This document shows positions 50,275 through 60,384 of a stretch of DNA of 64,000 nt, in pieces. Source of the stretch: Erwinia amylovora (GTDB taxonomy: Bacteria; Pseudomonadota; Gammaproteobacteria; Enterobacterales; Enterobacteriaceae); NCBI RefSeq assembly GCF_017161565.1, contig NZ_CP066796.1, forward strand, positions 2,480,001 through 2,544,000, read 5' to 3'. The first letter of the stretch is position 1; each line of letters starts with the position of its first letter. The position numbers and the translations under genes are program-made. The notes beneath the pieces were generated by a model, which had not been told where the DNA came from, did no database searches, and saw only the letters and a list, made by a program, of their open reading frames with translations.

Positions 50275-50388
50275 TTGACCGGGTATCAATGAGAATATGC
50301 TTACAGACACCACGATATGTCTGCGCAACACCGGGAATTTTTCAAAAAAACAAAAAAATGATTGTGCCCGCCGCGAGCGGGCTTTTTT
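50275..50388 (+). ncRNA. Candidate small RNA ending in a strong terminator
   Basis: A hairpin GCCCGC-CGCGA-GCGGGC (50366-50382) followed by TTTTTT is a good + strand terminator, but no + strand gene precedes it for more than 500 bases. A promoter-like TTGACC (50275-50280) and TATGCT (50296-50301) lie upstream with a short 15-base spacer. The transcript would be about 80 nt with an A-rich stretch before the hairpin. The hairpin also serves the gene at 50391 on the other strand, so it may only be a terminator. Confidence 0.35.
50366..50388. terminator. Bidirectional hairpin terminator after the 50391-51200 gene
   Basis: The six-pair stem GCCCGC/GCGGGC has a T6 run on the + strand side and an A/T-rich run (ACAATCATTTTTTTG) on the - strand side, directly past the stop of the reverse-strand gene. 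Confidence 0.8.
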
Positions 50389-50390
50389 CT

Positions 50391-51200
50391 TTAATGGCTT
50401 TTACCGCCAATAATGATACGTAAAACACTTGCCGAATCCTTATCAGTAAGTGCCAGAACAGACTGATAAAGATCGATCGTCATGTCACACAATTTAGTTT
50501 CATCTGCACCCGGCTCACCCGGCTTATTCATCATCTGCAGATCGCCCCCCCAGCGGTTATATAACCCCTGTACGACCTTTTGCAGCTGCAATCGTCCGCG
50601 AGGTAAATCAATCTGCTGCCCGTTACCATCACTGTGCTGCAACAGGCGGTCCATTGCCATCAGTTCACGCTCCATCAAAGCAGACGGCAGCAGTTCACTG
50701 ATATTCACTCCGCCCTTAACCTGAGGAAACAGGAAGCGGAAACACTGGGCGGGGCTGCGCTGTCGGATCAGTTTCATCTCCTCCAGCGAGATCTTCATAT
50801 ATGCAATCAAATCTTCATTACGGGCGGCATTGATACGTTGGTTCAGCAGCTCTGCGGCTAGCGGGCGCAGTTGTGCAACCGCCTGCCGCAGTGGCACCCC
50901 TGCACGCAAACGGCCTGCAAGTTCATCGCTGGCCTGTTGATACAGCGCCGGCTGCTGCTGCTTAATGGTTCGCCAGACGGGGAAAGAGGCCAGCTGCGTG
51001 CGCGCAGCCATTATCGATGTATCTTGCTGACGCTGTGGAGCTATCCAGCGGTAATACCAGAGATTGCCCACCAGCGGTGGCAATAAACACAGCAAAATGG
51101 CCACAGGGGCGGACAGTTTTTTACCTTTCCACAGCCAGCCAGTCAGCACCAGCCAAACCACCGTGGAAGAGAGCGAGACCAGAGTCAGGTTTGCAGTCAA
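50391..51200 (-). CDS. Inner membrane protein with a large soluble domain, unknown function
   Basis: The 269-residue protein has two N-terminal hydrophobic segments (LVSLSSTVVWLVLTGWLW and LSAPVAILLCLLPPLVGNLWYY) followed by a helical soluble domain (residues about 60-269) with many Arg, Gln and Leu. The family is one found widely in plant-associated enterobacteria as an uncharacterised protein. I see no catalytic motif. The next upstream gene on this strand is the universal stress protein. Confidence 0.75.
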   Translation of the reverse strand: MTANLTLVSLSSTVVWLVLTGWLWKGKKLSAPVAILLCLLPPLVGNLWYYRWIAPQRQQDTSIMAARTQLASFPVWRTIKQQQPALYQQASDELAGRLRAGVPLRQAVAQLRPLAAELLNQRINAARNEDLIAYMKISLEEMKLIRQRSPAQCFRFLFPQVKGGVNISELLPSALMERELMAMDRLLQHSDGNGQQIDLPRGRLQLQKVVQGLYNRWGGDLQMMNKPGEPGADETKLCDMTIDLYQSVLALTDKDSASVLRIIIGGKSH

Positions 51201-51244
51201 AATAGTTACCTGAAATCATCGGTCAGCACGCATTACAATTTTGA

Positions 51245-51691
51245 TTAATCAATGCGCACATCGACCAGTACCGGGCAGCTGGCATGTTCGATAACCGCAG
51301 CACTGCACGAGCCTTTTAGCAGGCGATTCACCGGCGACAGATGGCGGCGGCCCATAATGATCATCGCCGCCTGCAGGCTATTCGCTTCGGCAACAATGGT
51401 TTGAGCCGATTTGCCGGCCAATACCCGCCCGCTCGCCGTTACCCCGGCACGTTGTAGCTCGGCCAGCGCCTGACGCACTACCGCTTCGGCCGTATTTTGC
51501 TCATCCCGCGTCAGTTCACAATCGACGAGGTCCTCACCCGCTTTTATCTCCAACGGCCCACAGGCGTAACCGGTGTCTATGCAGCACACCACCACCACTT
51601 GCGCTTGTAACGCCAGCGCCTGGATGCTGGCCAGCGCAACCACTTTGCGGGCAATCACCGAGTTATCGATGGCGACTAAAAGCGTTTGCAT
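51245..51691 (-). CDS. Universal stress protein (UspA family)
   Basis: The 148-residue protein has one Usp domain. The N-terminal LLVAIDNSVIARKVV and the C-terminal ATP-binding loop IIMGRRHLSPVNRLLKGSCSAAVIEHASCPVLV are typical of the ATP-binding UspFG-like branch. Family members help survival in stress. The ligand and trigger cannot be told from sequence. Confidence 0.88.
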   Translation of the reverse strand: MQTLLVAIDNSVIARKVVALASIQALALQAQVVVVCCIDTGYACGPLEIKAGEDLVDCELTRDEQNTAEAVVRQALAELQRAGVTASGRVLAGKSAQTIVAEANSLQAAMIIMGRRHLSPVNRLLKGSCSAAVIEHASCPVLVDVRID

Positions 51692-52180
51692 TTGCCCCTC
51701 CTGTCCGTCTCATTTGGCTACATTCCTGACTCATTAAGCAACGCGTCTTTGCATTTTTGCCATGCGGATAATAGCCTTAATAATGCCAACGCATTCTCTT
51801 TTGCCAAAGTCAGTCATTCACATAACTGTAGCACTATTCGACATGGTAGACATAATGCACCCTGTTGCACCCCGGTAACCTGGATCATGATATCGCAATA
51901 ACGACATAACTGGTTGATGAAGAAATTTATAACCATCTGATGCACCACATCGGCAATCCAGGTGCGTAAAAACCCGATTTGACAAAAGTGATGGTATGAA
52001 TATCGGTTGGGCAAAATTACGTGGCGGGCTTATAAACAGCTTGTTGATCAATTATATCACCAGGCACCAACAGGGGATTGAACGTAAATTAAATCAGCTC
52101 AAGAAACAGATATTGAGCGTTTATTTATACTATCCATGCAAACTTATGTTATGTTTATTGTTTAATTTTTGGATGATAAT
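51692..52180. other. Upstream region of the SopA-like effector gene
   Basis: This AT-rich 490-bp stretch precedes the effector gene. I searched it by eye for a hrp box and found none. A short open frame (51996-52184) has no family features. The TAATATGATT start context at 52181 has only a weak GGA upstream. Confidence 0.45.
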
Positions 52181-54195
52181 ATGATTAACCCACTACTCTA
52201 TCTCAGAACGAATATTTTAAATGACTCAAAGGCAGCCGTGCAATATGCAAATAAATTACCCACTAAAAAAACATTGAACTTGCCAATAAATTGTTGAACG
52301 CAGAAGCTGAAAATGCCGTATTCCGGCGGAATGATGCCTCGAACCAAATACAAGCCCAGGCTCGCTTAGCCCGCTGCATGGACCTGTTAGACAAGCTGGA
52401 AGTGATAGCCATAAATAAGACAGGAGACATCAACTTAATAGTAAGAAGTGGTTTTTTATTACATAACAGAAGCACAGGCGTAAATATAAGAAGAAGAGAA
52501 AAATTTACCGATTTTAATTTATCTGATTTAGCTCTTACGTACAGAGATTTAAGAAATTGTGATTTTCAGGGTGCAAACCGGATGACAAGCCAACGTGATT
52601 TCAAACGTTTATTACAACGCAGGCCTGATTTTTCACGATCCACGTTAGATGGCGTTGACTTAAGCGATGTCTTTATATTTAACCCTGTTTTCAAGAATAC
52701 CAGCATGACAGGAGCAAGATTTACTATCCGGGTAGTGAATCCATTTCAACATACGCCTCAATCCGGTTTGTGCTATTGTGACTTTACAGGAGCCATACTT
52801 GACAAAGCAGTTATTAACCTTCAACTCCCCTCTGTTTTAAGTATTTCAGATGCGGCCCTGTTACTTAATGATTACGGATCTCAAACCACTATTTTTGATA
52901 TATTAAGAACCATAAACATTGCACACCCAGAAATAAAAACTAAAATCATTAAAGAAATAATCAGCCTGATAGACAGCTCCGATGTGAATATCAATTCAAA
53001 CCCCGCCCTTATGGCTTCATTACTCAATAATATAGCATCTGAAAACTGCTATTTAAACGACAATGAAGTTAACAGTTTTTTTAAAAAGCTGATCGTTACA
53101 GTGATTGAAAATGCGAATAAAAAGGTAAATATGGACAGGTTTTACCCTAAAGTCCTGTCATCATTCATAACGATGTTTAATTCATTTGCAAATGCCCCCA
53201 GAACAAAAAAACACATGATTAAATACAATGGGGTTTTCATTCAATTAATGGCGACTTGTGCTTATCATGAAGACCCCAGACTAATGACAAGCGCCAGAGA
53301 AACCTACAGTAATTATCTTAAACTGGATGCCGTAAAACCCTTTACTGCAAAAACAGAGTTCGGCAACGGTGAGTCAGAACCAGACTGGTCTGAGAAAGGT
53401 CACTTTAATTTCATTCTCGTCAATGGTAACAAGACCATGATTATTGACCATGAAAATCTGAGCGCTATGTTAAACGTTGAGAATAGTGAAAGACAGGCCA
53501 ACTGGAATCAGTTCTTTCTTTATGAGAATAATGAAATCTTAACGCAAGGTGAGCTGAATCATGAGAAGATTTTTTGTGACGAGTTCAGAATCTTTGAGGA
53601 TGGCTATCGAAAGGAAATTTTTAACAACAGTTTAAAAAAAATTTTAAACACCCTCGATCTTGGTATTTATCACCCTCGTTTTGAATCAGCACTATCACGC
53701 ACATTCGCGGAGGATAAAGACAAAATAAAAACTCAAGAAGATATGCGTAACCTGACTGCAATATTTGAGAAAGTCTTGACATATACAGTGGATGAAAGCA
53801 GAAATTACCAGTGCAATCTTAAGCAAGAGCATTTTGACGAAATCACTAACGCCTACGGACTTGGCAGCAAAAGTGATATGTCTAAAGCCAGAATCCTGTT
53901 CTGCCTTGCAACGTTATTCACCCGGTACTCATCCGTTTACTTTCTGGGTGCGGAACTTGATTCACCAAAAGCATTGAGGGATTATGCCAATGCATTAATG
54001 TGTAAAGCCAATACTTTAGATCCGCAAATCACAGGGGGTCATTTTGATCAATGGAATAATGCGCTACTTGGAACGATAAATACAAGCGGAGGCATAGAAA
54101 CATGTACGTCCATTATTTACCAACAAATGATGGAACACGCAAAAACTCATTTCCCGGCGGTTATGATCAATGTCACCCCGCCGGGTTGGAGATAG
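52181..54195 (+). pseudogene. SopA/NleL-like HECT-type E3 ubiquitin ligase effector, interrupted at an A7 tract
   Basis: The intact downstream frame (52291-54195, 634 codons from a TTG) matches the SopA/NleL family of type III secreted HECT-like E3 ligases. It has an N-terminal pentapeptide-repeat region (FNLSDLALTYRDLRNCDFQGAN; STLDGVDLSDVFIF; CDFTGAILDKAVINL) and a C-terminal helical catalytic half with the candidate active-site Cys in GGIETCTSIIYQQMMEHA, 30 residues from the end as Cys753 is in SopA and NleL (782 residues). A better start is the ATG at 52181 (MINPLLYLRTNILNDSKAAVQYANKLP). That frame reaches a stop at 52297 unless one extra A is read in the run AAAAAAA (52265-52271). With eight As the protein would be 671 residues. 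Both frames read as effector-like helix. It is AT-rich and inserted between usp and alaC. Confidence 0.85.
52265..52271 (+). repeat. A7 homopolymer at the frame switch of the effector gene
   Basis: Seven consecutive As split the open frame started at 52181 from the main frame. One more A joins them as ...LPTKKNIELANKLLNAEAEN... Such tracts allow polymerase slippage, which could make some full-length product, or could be a phase-variable or sequencing change. Confidence 0.7.
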
Positions 54196-54317
54196 CACTC
54201 ACTTAAGCATATATTTTTATCGGCCTCACTTTTATTCGGTAAACTGAACAAAAATTTTGGCCTGCCGCGTTACCAAAACTGGCTTTGTGTAAAGAACCTG
54301 GCCGGAACCTGTTGACT

Positions 54318-55553
54318 TTAAGGCTGCTCTTCGCCAGTGCTGTCCGCTGCTGGTAACACGCTTTCAGCACGGAACATTGCCTTGATCCCTCTGACTGCCT
54401 GACGAATGCGATCGCTGTTTTCGATGAGTGCAAAACGCACATGCGTATCGCCGTAATCGCCGAAACCAATGCCGGGTGAGACACAGACTTTTGCTTTCTG
54501 CAACAGTAGCTTGGCAAATTCCAGCGATCCCAGATGTGCGTAGCGGTCGGGAATTTTTGCCCAGACATACATTGAGGCTTTCGGGTTATCCACCATCCAG
54601 CCCGCTTCATGCAGCCCTTTTACCAGTACATCACGACGGCGCCTGTATTGTTCAGCTATATCAAGAACGCACTGCTGATCTCCTTCCAGCGCCGCGATGG
54701 CCGCCACCTGTAGCGGGGTGAAAGTCCCGTAGTCGTGATAGCTTTTAATGCGCGCCAGCGCCGCCACCAGCTCTTTGTTCCCCACCATAAAACCAATGCG
54801 CCAGCCGGCCATATTGTAACTTTTCGACAGGGTAAAGAACTCAACTGCCACATCGCGCGCACCGGGTACCTGCATAATTGAAGGCGCTTTCCAGCCGTCA
54901 TAAACAATGTCAGCGTAAGCGAGATCGTGAATAACCAGCACGTTGTACTGCTTCGCCAGCGCGATTACCCGCTCGAAAAAATCCAGTTCAACACATTGCG
55001 CGGTCGGATTGGAGGGGAAGCCGAGGATCATCATTTTCGGCTTTGGGTAGCTTTCACGAATGGCGCGCTCCAGCTCGTTAAAGAAGTCAACGCCGGCCAC
55101 CAGCGGTACAGAGCGCACCTGAGCACCGGCAATCACCGCGCCATAAATGTGGATAGGGTAGCTGGGGTTCGGCACCAGTACGGTATCACCGTGGTCAAGC
55201 GTGGCCAGCATCAGATGCGCCAGCCCCTCTTTCGAGCCAATGGTCACTATAGCTTCAGATTCCGGGTCAATCTCAACCTGATAGCGGTCGGCGTACCAGC
55301 GTGAAATAGCGCGGCGCAGGCGGGGGATACCGCGTGATGTGGAATAACCGTGCGTGTCGTCACGCTGTGCCACGGTACAGAGTTTCTCCACGATGTGGGG
55401 CGGAGTCGGGCCATCGGGGTTGCCCATACTGAAATCGATAATATCTTCACCACGACGGCGGGCTGCCATCTTCAGTTCTGCGGTGATGTTAAAAACATAC
55501 GGCGGCAGTCTTTCAATACGGGAAAAACGGCGTGGGGATGAGTTGTCAGTCAT
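54318..55553 (-). CDS. alaC: AlaC, glutamate-pyruvate aminotransferase
   Basis: AlaC makes alanine from pyruvate with glutamate as donor. The 411-residue fold-type I enzyme has [19 protein letters not shown] near the N-terminus, [12 protein letters not shown] in the middle, and the PLP-binding lysine in [17 protein letters not shown]. The ATG at 55553 with GAGGA upstream gives the family start; the frame is open to 55628. Sequence is nearly identical to E. coli AlaC except at the C-terminus. Confidence 0.96.
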   Translation of the reverse strand: MTDNSSPRRFSRIERLPPYVFNITAELKMAARRRGEDIIDFSMGNPDGPTPPHIVEKLCTVAQRDDTHGYSTSRGIPRLRRAISRWYADRYQVEIDPESEAIVTIGSKEGLAHLMLATLDHGDTVLVPNPSYPIHIYGAVIAGAQVRSVPLVAGVDFFNELERAIRESYPKPKMMILGFPSNPTAQCVELDFFERVIALAKQYNVLVIHDLAYADIVYDGWKAPSIMQVPGARDVAVEFFTLSKSYNMAGWRIGFMVGNKELVAALARIKSYHDYGTFTPLQVAAIAALEGDQQCVLDIAEQYRRRRDVLVKGLHEAGWMVDNPKASMYVWAKIPDRYAHLGSLEFAKLLLQKAKVCVSPGIGFGDYGDTHVRFALIENSDRIRQAVRGIKAMFRAESVLPAADSTGEEQP

Positions 55554-55671
55554 GGCGTCCTCTGATTCACGTAAGCGCCCGGACCGTCCGAGCGACGCAG
55601 ACCACCAAAGTGGCCGAATCATCAACATAACCTACCTGCACTTCACCTGTCGACAGGCCGAATAAAATATT

Positions 55672-55930
55672 TCAATCAGCCGGAATAATGCGGCCAAACG
55701 GCCAGTCATTCACCCACTGGCCGCATAACAGATAATTATCTCGCAGCGTGCCTGCAAGCGCGAAGTCGTTCTGTTCCAGCACCCGGCCGGAAGCCAGGTG
55801 CCCCTCTGCCACTGCGCATTCAGCTTATGAAACCCGCACGGGTCAACAGGAAGTCACACAGGGCGCCCTGTGCCTCACTGCAATAGCCCTGGCCGAAAGG
55901 CTCACTGAGCAGAGAACAACCCGCCCGCCC
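55672..55930 (-). pseudogene. Decayed GNAT acetyltransferase (RimJ/RimL-like)
   Basis: The reverse strand reads SEPFGQGYCSEAQGALCDFLLTRAGF (about 55890-55810), the acetyl-CoA-binding region of RimJ/RimL-type acetyltransferases, then shifts frame to FHKLNAQ and again to ASGRVLEQNDFALAGTLRDNYLLCGQWVNDWPFGRIIPAD and stop (55672). In intact members these segments are continuous (SCRVLEKNGFxxEGTLR). The N-terminal part is not recognisable. Confidence 0.75.
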
Positions 55931-56191
55931 TGACGGTGCATTGGTCGACATAATCGTGAAGAGTACGTGTGTCGATGAACATGAGCGAGTTTTTCTGCCG
56001 TCTGCCGGACGAACATTTTTGCTGCTGTCACCGATCGTACTGTATCAGCCTCAGTAAAATGCACGAGATCGAACCCTGGTTAACAAAAACCGCCTCCTCA
56101 AACTGTGCGATCTTGCGTTTCAGGTGCCGGTCAGCCGCAGTAGGTTGAAGGAGTTGTGCCAGCTGATGCGACTGTAAAAGGCCGCAAGGCG

Positions 56192-57157
56192 TTACAGCAC
56201 GCGGCCCAGCGTCTGACGCAGATGCCCTCCGGCACCCAGTAACCCCGGATAATCGTGGGTGATGAGATAGACCGGGATTGGCGCGACATAATCCCTGAAG
56301 CGCCCTTTATCTTCAAACGCTGCGCGGAAGCCTGATGCTTTAAAGAATTCAAGAAAGCGCGGCACGATGCCACCGGCAATATAAACGCCGCCAAAGGTGC
56401 CGAGGTTAAGCGCGAGGTTGCCACCAAAGCGCCCCATAGCCACACAGAACATCGACAGCGCGCGACGACAGTCGGTACAGGTGTCCTGCAATGCACGCTC
56501 GGTAACGTCGCGCGGCTTCAGATTGTCCGGCAAGCGGTTGTCTGACTTAACAATCGCCCGATAGAGGTTAACCAGGCCGCTGCCGGAGAGAATTCGCTCC
56601 GCGGAAACATGGCCCAGCTCTTCGCGCAGCACTTCAAGGATCAGATCTTCTTCCTCGCTGTTGGCGGCAAAATCAACATGCCCCCCTTCGCCAGGCAGGC
56701 TGACCCAGCGTTTGTCCACATGCACCAGATGCGCAACGCCGAGGCCGGTTCCGGCACCATATACGGCAACGGGTTTATCCGCTACCGGCGCGCTGCCACC
56801 AAACTGCATCAGATCTTGTTCGGTCAGCATCGGGATGGCCATTGAGACGGCGGTAAAATCGTTGATGATCTCCAGCGAGTCAAAAGCCAGATTCGCTTTC
56901 AGGCTGTTGGTTGAAAAAGCCCAGTCATGATTGGTCATTTCAACCCAGTCTTCGGTAATCGGGCAGGCGATGGCGATACAACCGTGTTTGACATCCTGCT
57001 GGTGTTCAGCCAGATAAGCACGGATCACCGCCTCCAGGCTGCCATAATCGGCAGTGGAGAACGTTTTGGCCCGGGAGATGGCACCGTTTTCAATTTCACA
57101 TAGTGCCAGGCGCGCATTCGTGCCGCCGACATCTCCCACCAAAGCATACTTATTCAT
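56192..57157 (-). CDS. glk: Glk, glucokinase
   Basis: Glk phosphorylates glucose with ATP. The 321-residue protein starts with the phosphate-binding [16 protein letters not shown] and has [13 protein letters not shown], the catalytic Asp in [15 protein letters not shown], and [15 protein letters not shown] and [16 protein letters not shown]. It matches E. coli Glk in length and lies near alaC as in E. coli. Confidence 0.97.
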   Translation of the reverse strand: MNKYALVGDVGGTNARLALCEIENGAISRAKTFSTADYGSLEAVIRAYLAEHQQDVKHGCIAIACPITEDWVEMTNHDWAFSTNSLKANLAFDSLEIINDFTAVSMAIPMLTEQDLMQFGGSAPVADKPVAVYGAGTGLGVAHLVHVDKRWVSLPGEGGHVDFAANSEEEDLILEVLREELGHVSAERILSGSGLVNLYRAIVKSDNRLPDNLKPRDVTERALQDTCTDCRRALSMFCVAMGRFGGNLALNLGTFGGVYIAGGIVPRFLEFFKASGFRAAFEDKGRFRDYVAPIPVYLITHDYPGLLGAGGHLRQTLGRVL

Positions 57158-57322
57158 TGTTATTTTGCTCCGCTTACGTCAATTAGACACACTATAAATT
57201 TCCCCCGTTAAAACAACAACGCCCAGCGGAAAAAAGGTGAGCGTTAAAGGCCAGCGCTACCTTACAGGTGTCCGCCGCCGCTGCCCACGGGCAACCGTCC
57301 GAATCGCGCGTAAAAGAGCGGT

Positions 57323-58975
57323 TTAACTGTTGTTCCGCTGGTTGAGGGCATGACACACGGACGCCAACAGGGGCGGCACATCAAGCCTTGGCAGCACCAC
57401 CTCCACCAGCGAGAGATGCCCCCCCTCTTGCAGCAGCTTCATCACTTCGCGTAGCTGAACCGTTTGCGTCACGCGCCAGCTCTGAGCCAGGCTGTCAATA
57501 CCCAGCGTTTGCGGCAGACGGGTCCAGTCCCAGCGGGCAATATCGTTGTAGCGCTGCTGCGCCCCGTGTATCGCCCGCTCTACGGTGTAGCCGTCATTAT
57601 TCAACAGGAAAATCACCGGCTTTTGACCGTCCCGCAGTATGCTCCCTAACTCCTGCACCGTCAGCTGGGCGGATCCATCGCCAATAATCAGCACCACCCG
57701 CTGCTGTGGTCGTGCCGTTTGCGCACCAAACGCCGCCGGTAAGGTATAACCTATCGATCCCCACAACGGCTGCACCAGCAGGCGAACATCCTGTGGCAGG
57801 CGCAGAGCGGCCGCGCCAAATGCTGCCGTGCCCTGGTCGGCCAGCACAATATCGCCAGGGCGCAGAAAGTCCTGTAGCGCATGCCAGAAAGTATCTTGCG
57901 TCAGGCCGTCTGACGACTGCTCTTCGCTAACCGGGGGAGCAACAATGCCGCGCTGCCAGCCCTGACCATATTTCCGCGCCAGCTGATACAGTGCCTCAAG
58001 CGCCGCCGCCATCGGTACCGGCTCAAATGGCTGGCCCGCCACGCTGCTGGAATGCAGGCCAACGTCAATATTTTTACTGCACGTTATCTGCTGGGTAAAA
58101 CCGGCGGTAATGCTATCGGTGTACCTGACGCCCACACTAATTAACACATCACTGTTTTCAATCACCGCGCGCGTGCTGTCAGCGCTGGCTGCCCCGGCAT
58201 AGGTTCCGACAAAACCTGTAAGCATTTCCGGCAGCACGCTTTTGCCCATCAGTAACGTGGCAAAGGGCATCGGTATCTCCTCCAGCCAGCGCTGCAATCT
58301 CTGCTGCTGCTGAGCACGATCGGCAAGAAAATCGGCCAGCATCGCCACGCTGCTCGCTGGCGCCAGCAGGGATTCGGCCGCATCGACAAAGGCCGCCAGT
58401 TGAGCCTTATCGCAATCCAGCCGCAGCTCAAGCGGGGAAGAAGGAGGAGAGAGCGGGCTTTCTGCCACATTTGTTGCCAGCAGCAGATAGACCGGGCGCC
58501 GCTTTGTCAGCGCTTCGAACAACACCCGATCGATTTCAGCGGCGGCATTGGCGGTGGTCAGCACGCTGCTGGCGACAGAAATCTCCTGTTGCATACGAAT
58601 AAAATGACCAAAGTCACCGTCACCAAGGGTGTGATGCAAAAGCTCTCCCTTGTTTTGTGAAGTTTGTGACGGCGCGCCGACAATGTGGATCACCGGCAGA
58701 TACTCCGCACTGCTGCCGGCCACACCGTTTATCGCGCTGAGTTCACCCACGCCAAAAGTGGTCAGCAGCGCGCCTGCCCCCCGGCAACGGGCATAACCAT
58801 CGGCGGCGTAGGCGGCGTTCAGTTCATTGGCGCAGCCGACCCAGTCTACATCGGGATGATCGATAACATGGTCGAGAAAGCGCAAATTGTAATCACCCGG
58901 CACACCAAACAGATGGCTAATACCGATCTCGTTTAAACGTGTAAGCAGATAATCGCCAACGGTATAAGTACTCAT
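57323..58975 (-). CDS. ipdC: Indolepyruvate / phenylpyruvate decarboxylase
   Basis: This ThDP-dependent enzyme decarboxylates indole-3-pyruvate to indole-3-acetaldehyde, a step in auxin (IAA) formation found in plant-associated enterobacteria. The 550-residue protein shows the catalytic Glu in VGCANELNAAYAADGYARCRG, the central domain, and the ThDP-binding GDGSAQLTVQELGSILRDGQKPVIFLLNNDGYTVE. Both histidines of the pyruvate decarboxylase HH pair are present as LLHHTLGDGDF. ATG at 58975 has GAGGAG upstream. It is divergent from an aldo/keto reductase. The exact 2-keto acid substrate is inferred from family similarity. Confidence 0.9.
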   Translation of the reverse strand: MSTYTVGDYLLTRLNEIGISHLFGVPGDYNLRFLDHVIDHPDVDWVGCANELNAAYAADGYARCRGAGALLTTFGVGELSAINGVAGSSAEYLPVIHIVGAPSQTSQNKGELLHHTLGDGDFGHFIRMQQEISVASSVLTTANAAAEIDRVLFEALTKRRPVYLLLATNVAESPLSPPSSPLELRLDCDKAQLAAFVDAAESLLAPASSVAMLADFLADRAQQQQRLQRWLEEIPMPFATLLMGKSVLPEMLTGFVGTYAGAASADSTRAVIENSDVLISVGVRYTDSITAGFTQQITCSKNIDVGLHSSSVAGQPFEPVPMAAALEALYQLARKYGQGWQRGIVAPPVSEEQSSDGLTQDTFWHALQDFLRPGDIVLADQGTAAFGAAALRLPQDVRLLVQPLWGSIGYTLPAAFGAQTARPQQRVVLIIGDGSAQLTVQELGSILRDGQKPVIFLLNNDGYTVERAIHGAQQRYNDIARWDWTRLPQTLGIDSLAQSWRVTQTVQLREVMKLLQEGGHLSLVEVVLPRLDVPPLLASVCHALNQRNNS

Positions 58976-59170
58976 CACGCCACTCCTCTCTGGTATGTGA
59001 TCTGAGTATTAGCGATATTTTCGATATGTTTATGGAATTATCAGGATAATATGGCAACTGAACGTTAGATTTTAAATTTGTTGCGATCCATCACGCACCT
59101 TAGCCAATTGTAACCGTATACACTGACTGGCCGCTTTACTACTTTATCGTCTCTGTTACAGGGTTTATTC

Positions 59171-60160
59171 ATGGTCTATCAAGCAGATACCCGACGTTAT
59201 AATACAATGACCTGGCATCGCTGCGGGCGCAGTGGGCTGAAACTGCCGGCCATCTCACTCGGTTTATGGCACAATTTTGGTGACGGCTCGCGGTTGGATA
59301 ACAGTCGTGACCTGCTGCGCCACGCGTTTGATAACGGTATCACTCATTTCGATTTAGCGAATAATTACGGGCCACCTCCCGGTTCGGCAGAAGAAAATTT
59401 AGGCCGTATATTGCGCGCAGATTTTGCCAGCTATCGTGATGAGCTGCTGCTGTCCAGTAAAGCAGGATATACCATGTGGGAGGGGCCATACGGCGACTGG
59501 GGCTCACGCAAATATCTGATTTCCAGCCTTAATCAGAGCCTGAAACGTATGCGGGTTGACTATGTGGACATTTTTTATCACCACCGCCCGGACCCGGAAA
59601 CGCCGCTGGAAGAAACCATGACCGCCCTCGATCATCTGGTGCGCCAGGGGAAAGCGCTGTACGTTGGCCTTTCTAATTATCCCGCGGAGCTGGCAGCAGC
59701 TGCCATTGCGCTGTTGAAACAGCTGGGCACGCCTTGTCTTATCCACCAGCCAAAATATTCGATGTTTGCCCGTGCGCCAGAAGAGGGGCTGCTGGACATG
59801 CTGTCACAGAGTGGAGTGGGCAGTATCGCTTTCTCCCCGCTGGCCGGAGGCATACTTACCGACCGCTATCTGAACGGTATTCCGCAAGATTCCCGCGCCG
59901 CCAGCGGCAGTCGTTTTCTAAACAGTGAACAGCTGACGCCGGAGAAAATGGACAAGGTCGCGCGTCTGAATGCTCTGGCTGTCAGGCGCGGACAGAAACT
60001 GTCACAGATGGCGCTGGCCTGGGTGCTAAGGGATAACCGTGTGACCTCCGTACTTATTGGAGCCAGTAAAACCAGTCAGATTGATGATGCGGTACAGATG
60101 CTGGCCAATCGCGACTTTACGGCAGCCGAGCTGGCGCATATTGAAGCTATCCTCGGCTGA
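59171..60160 (+). CDS. Aldo/keto reductase, YghZ-like
   Basis: The 329-residue TIM barrel matches E. coli YghZ (L-glyceraldehyde 3-phosphate reductase / methylglyoxal reductase). The catalytic tetrad can be seen: Asp and Tyr in HFDLANNYGPPPGSAEENLG, Lys in LLSSKAGYTMWEGPYG, His in VDIFYHHRPD. NADPH-binding GVGSIAFSPLAGGILT and VTSVLIGASKTSQIDD follow. It is divergent from ipdC with a 195-bp shared promoter region. Confidence 0.92.
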   Translation: MVYQADTRRYNTMTWHRCGRSGLKLPAISLGLWHNFGDGSRLDNSRDLLRHAFDNGITHFDLANNYGPPPGSAEENLGRILRADFASYRDELLLSSKAGYTMWEGPYGDWGSRKYLISSLNQSLKRMRVDYVDIFYHHRPDPETPLEETMTALDHLVRQGKALYVGLSNYPAELAAAAIALLKQLGTPCLIHQPKYSMFARAPEEGLLDMLSQSGVGSIAFSPLAGGILTDRYLNGIPQDSRAASGSRFLNSEQLTPEKMDKVARLNALAVRRGQKLSQMALAWVLRDNRVTSVLIGASKTSQIDDAVQMLANRDFTAAELAHIEAILG

Positions 60161-60384
60161 CAGCAAATAGCTTGCGCCAACAGCAGCGTCGAAAACGGGC
60201 ATGCCAGCGGTCGTTAAAACGCGATGCGGCTGGCAGGCTTATCTGCCCACCGTGACGCGCTTCTCATCAACATTTTAAATACCCTTCTTTGTCTAAATTT
60301 ACAGAATTTTCCAAGCATAGCGAGTGAGATCTCTTTATATTGTGCTGCTACAGCGGAGAACTGTCCGCTGATAAAGGAGACATC

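Noticed and set aside
51692..52180. hrp box (GGAACC-N15/16-CCAC) before the SopA-like gene
   Set aside because: I looked for it by eye and found no match; the same was true upstream of the HExxH gene.
51692..52180. flhDC remnant next to the universal stress gene
   Set aside because: A usp gene precedes flhDC in E. coli, but I could read no FlhD or FlhC fragment here.
51996..52184. 62-codon forward frame upstream of the effector gene
   Set aside because: No family features, no clear ribosome binding site, AT-rich sequence in which such frames occur by chance.
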